A stretch of 64,000 nucleotides of DNA, from the NCBI GenBank assembly GCA_964036045.1, contig OZ038384.1:27695771-27759770 (forward strand), in the 5' to 3' direction. Position 1 is the first letter of the stretch; the number at the start of each line of letters is the position of its first letter. Below, in pieces: positions 62,668 to 64,000 of the stretch. The stretch is from Eutreptiella sp. 'Long Island Sound 2002' (taxonomy: Eukaryota; Euglenozoa; Euglenophyceae; Eutreptiales; Eutreptiaceae). Below the pieces are notes generated by a model that had not been told where the DNA came from, searched no databases, and saw only the letters and a program-made list of their open reading frames with translations. The translations under genes and the position numbers were made by a program.

Positions 62668-63662
62668 TCATGCACCACTCCCCAGCCCAGAACGTCTGCC
62701 AAGGATACATAGGGCAAGCTGCTGCTGTGCCTCCACCCAACAGCCCCCTTCGTGGCGCGGTCGTACATCTGCAGGGCACAGTTGAGGCAATGCCGAGAAA
62801 ATTGCTGAGCCCCAACTTTACCTGCCAATCCCCTACTCAATCGCTTCCCCTCCGCAAGTGGTACCATCAGCAACGGGATCGTGGCATGTTTCAAAAGGGG
62901 TCTCCATGTCCGACACTTCGCCTTGTAATGCAGCAGAAGGTAGTTGGAGAGGACCTGAATGCGGCTGGTGACAGTGACTGGAGCAGGTGGACTTTCAGTC
63001 CTGGGGGGGGGGGGGTGTAGAACCCTTTGACCCCCCGCCCCGAAAAGATGTGAGCCCAAATGTGTGTGACCGAGCCAGGCCCAAAATGGACCCCAAAATT
63101 CAGAAAACGTGGAAATGGTCAGTTTGGGATCAAGACCACAAGAAGGCCTTGTGTTTGATGAAGCTGTTTCAACCATTTTTCACTCGAACATCAAATTTCA
63201 TAGTGGGTAACCAGTAGCCCAAACCATCGGGCCACCCCCCCCTCGCAGCTTTTGCAGCTTTTGGGGTGCTCTAGGCCCAGATCCAACCCCACCCTAGCGA
63301 TTGAGAGTTCGATCGCCCCAGGTTGTGTCCCAGAAAAACTGCGTGTGTGGGCCCCAGTGTGAGCAGGTAGCCTGACCTTTTCCGGGGGTAGAGTAGTCAG
63401 ACGCTGAAACAATCTTTTGGCACCAAAATCGGCTTCAGTATCCGCCACATCAAAGTGGAGAGGGCCAGAGGAGGTGCCAAAGAAAGGGCTCCAGGGCACA
63501 GCAACCGGTTGCTCCCCTGGTTGCACACTGAATGGACTGTGGCGAACCATATGAACTGGTCGGCACAACTGGGAAAGGGGAATGGGGCCCTGGGCAGCCG
63601 ACTGACCCACCCACATTAGAACACAATTTCCTTGTGGCAAAAGTCCAATTGATTGAAGATGG
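62668..63662 (-). CDS. Candidate three-exon 3' part of an unrecognised gene
   Basis: Exon 63662-63377 follows acceptor GACGCAG and encodes SIGLLPQGNCVLMWVGQSAA, then PVHMVRHSPFSV and FFGTSSGPLHFDVADTEADF, ending LTTLPPEK at donor AAG|GTCAGG. Exon 62954-62822 follows CATTCAG and encodes VLSNYLLLHYKAKCRTWRPL with a hydrophobic PLLMVPLAEG, ending at donor GGCAG|GTAAAG. A 53-bp intron follows. Exon 62768-62668 follows CCTGCAG and encodes DVRPRHEGGCWVEAQQQLAL, ending in TGA. Phases (0, then 1) agree at both junctions, which supports the model. The gene starts above 63662 or beyond the window. Function unknown. Confidence 0.5.
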
Positions 63663-64000
63663 CTGCGTCATCGTACCTCTAGTCCAGTCACTTTGTTGTA
63701 CACGAGGCGGTAGTGGCCAAACGTTGGAGAGGGATAGTAGCACCACTTGGGTCTACCTGAATGGACAAGTGCCAGGGCTGGGGGCCAAAGATGGGGTATC
63801 TGCGATAGGATGTCAGGACTGCAATGTGCAATAGCGGCTCACAGCTAATCCTGGCTGCCTCTCAGATCTCTATTGTGGACTTCCCCTGGGAAGTCAGGGA
63901 ATCAAAGCGCTTTCATGCGGACGCGGCTCATGGCATAAGAACACTGGCAGTGTTGGGAGAATTTCCCTTTCTGTTCATAGGATGCCCTCCAGGCCACACT
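63663..64000. other. Probable intron or upstream sequence of the 62.7-63.7 kb gene
   Basis: No further exon can be supported before the window ends. Confidence 0.3.

Overview
The window is nuclear DNA of a eukaryote. Evidence: spliceosomal exons, one of them in a recognisable longin R-SNARE (VAMP7-like) gene; an APE-type LINE; a Ty3/gypsy chromovirus remnant; PIF/Harbinger-like and piggyBac-like transposase relics; several tandem repeat arrays; poly-G/poly-C runs roughly every 1-2 kb between 20 and 63 kb; and a TG dinucleotide array of about 7 kb. No rRNA, operon, CRISPR or prokaryotic feature is seen. The species cannot be named from the sequence.

Layout. 1-7.86 kb (minus strand): body of a non-LTR retrotransposon, with reverse transcriptase at 1-1663, endonuclease at 1685-2431 and a long unrecognised ORF1-like region at 2432-7855. 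It is preceded by a C/A-rich leader and three diverged direct repeats out to 9.9 kb. 10.3-11.36 kb (plus): integrase-chromodomain end of a Ty3/gypsy element. 12.8-21.3 kb: mostly unassigned, with a ~340-bp tandem repeat and an integrase scrap. 21.3-31.3 kb: two MITE-like AT-rich palindromes, a small candidate gene, three decayed unrecognised coding regions and a ~150-bp tandem array (25.15-27.1 kb). 31.3-33.4 kb: the VAMP7-like gene. 33.7-36.0 kb: short tandem repeats and a Harbinger-like element with GC-rich palindromic ends. 36-43.9 kb: sparse, with a tRNA-like SINE candidate and a Lys/Pro-rich small CDS. 44.27-51.26 kb: the TG array. 51.3-56 kb: a BED-finger-like ORF, a convincing terminal exon and a piggyBac relic with oppositely oriented subterminal repeats. 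56.7-58.3 kb: related degenerate repeats. 60-63.7 kb: two candidate spliced minus-strand genes.

The most notable pattern concerns stop codons. Coding-like stretches in independent loci (LINE, gypsy, piggyBac, several unknown ORFs) continue in the same frame through TAG or TAA. By hand count there are about 11 TAG and 6 TAA interruptions against 2 TGA, and most candidate terminal exons end in TGA. This fits a nuclear code in which TAA/TAG encode an amino acid, probably Gln, as known in ciliates, dasycladalean and cladophoralean green algae and some other protists. The VAMP-like gene has TAA exactly where its stop is expected, which argues against full reassignment, and many of the stretches are decaying transposons. 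It is therefore a hypothesis, not a conclusion.

Host genes appear as isolated exons with acceptors of the form CAG|GT and donors AG|GT, so intron ends carry a short AG|G(T) direct repeat.
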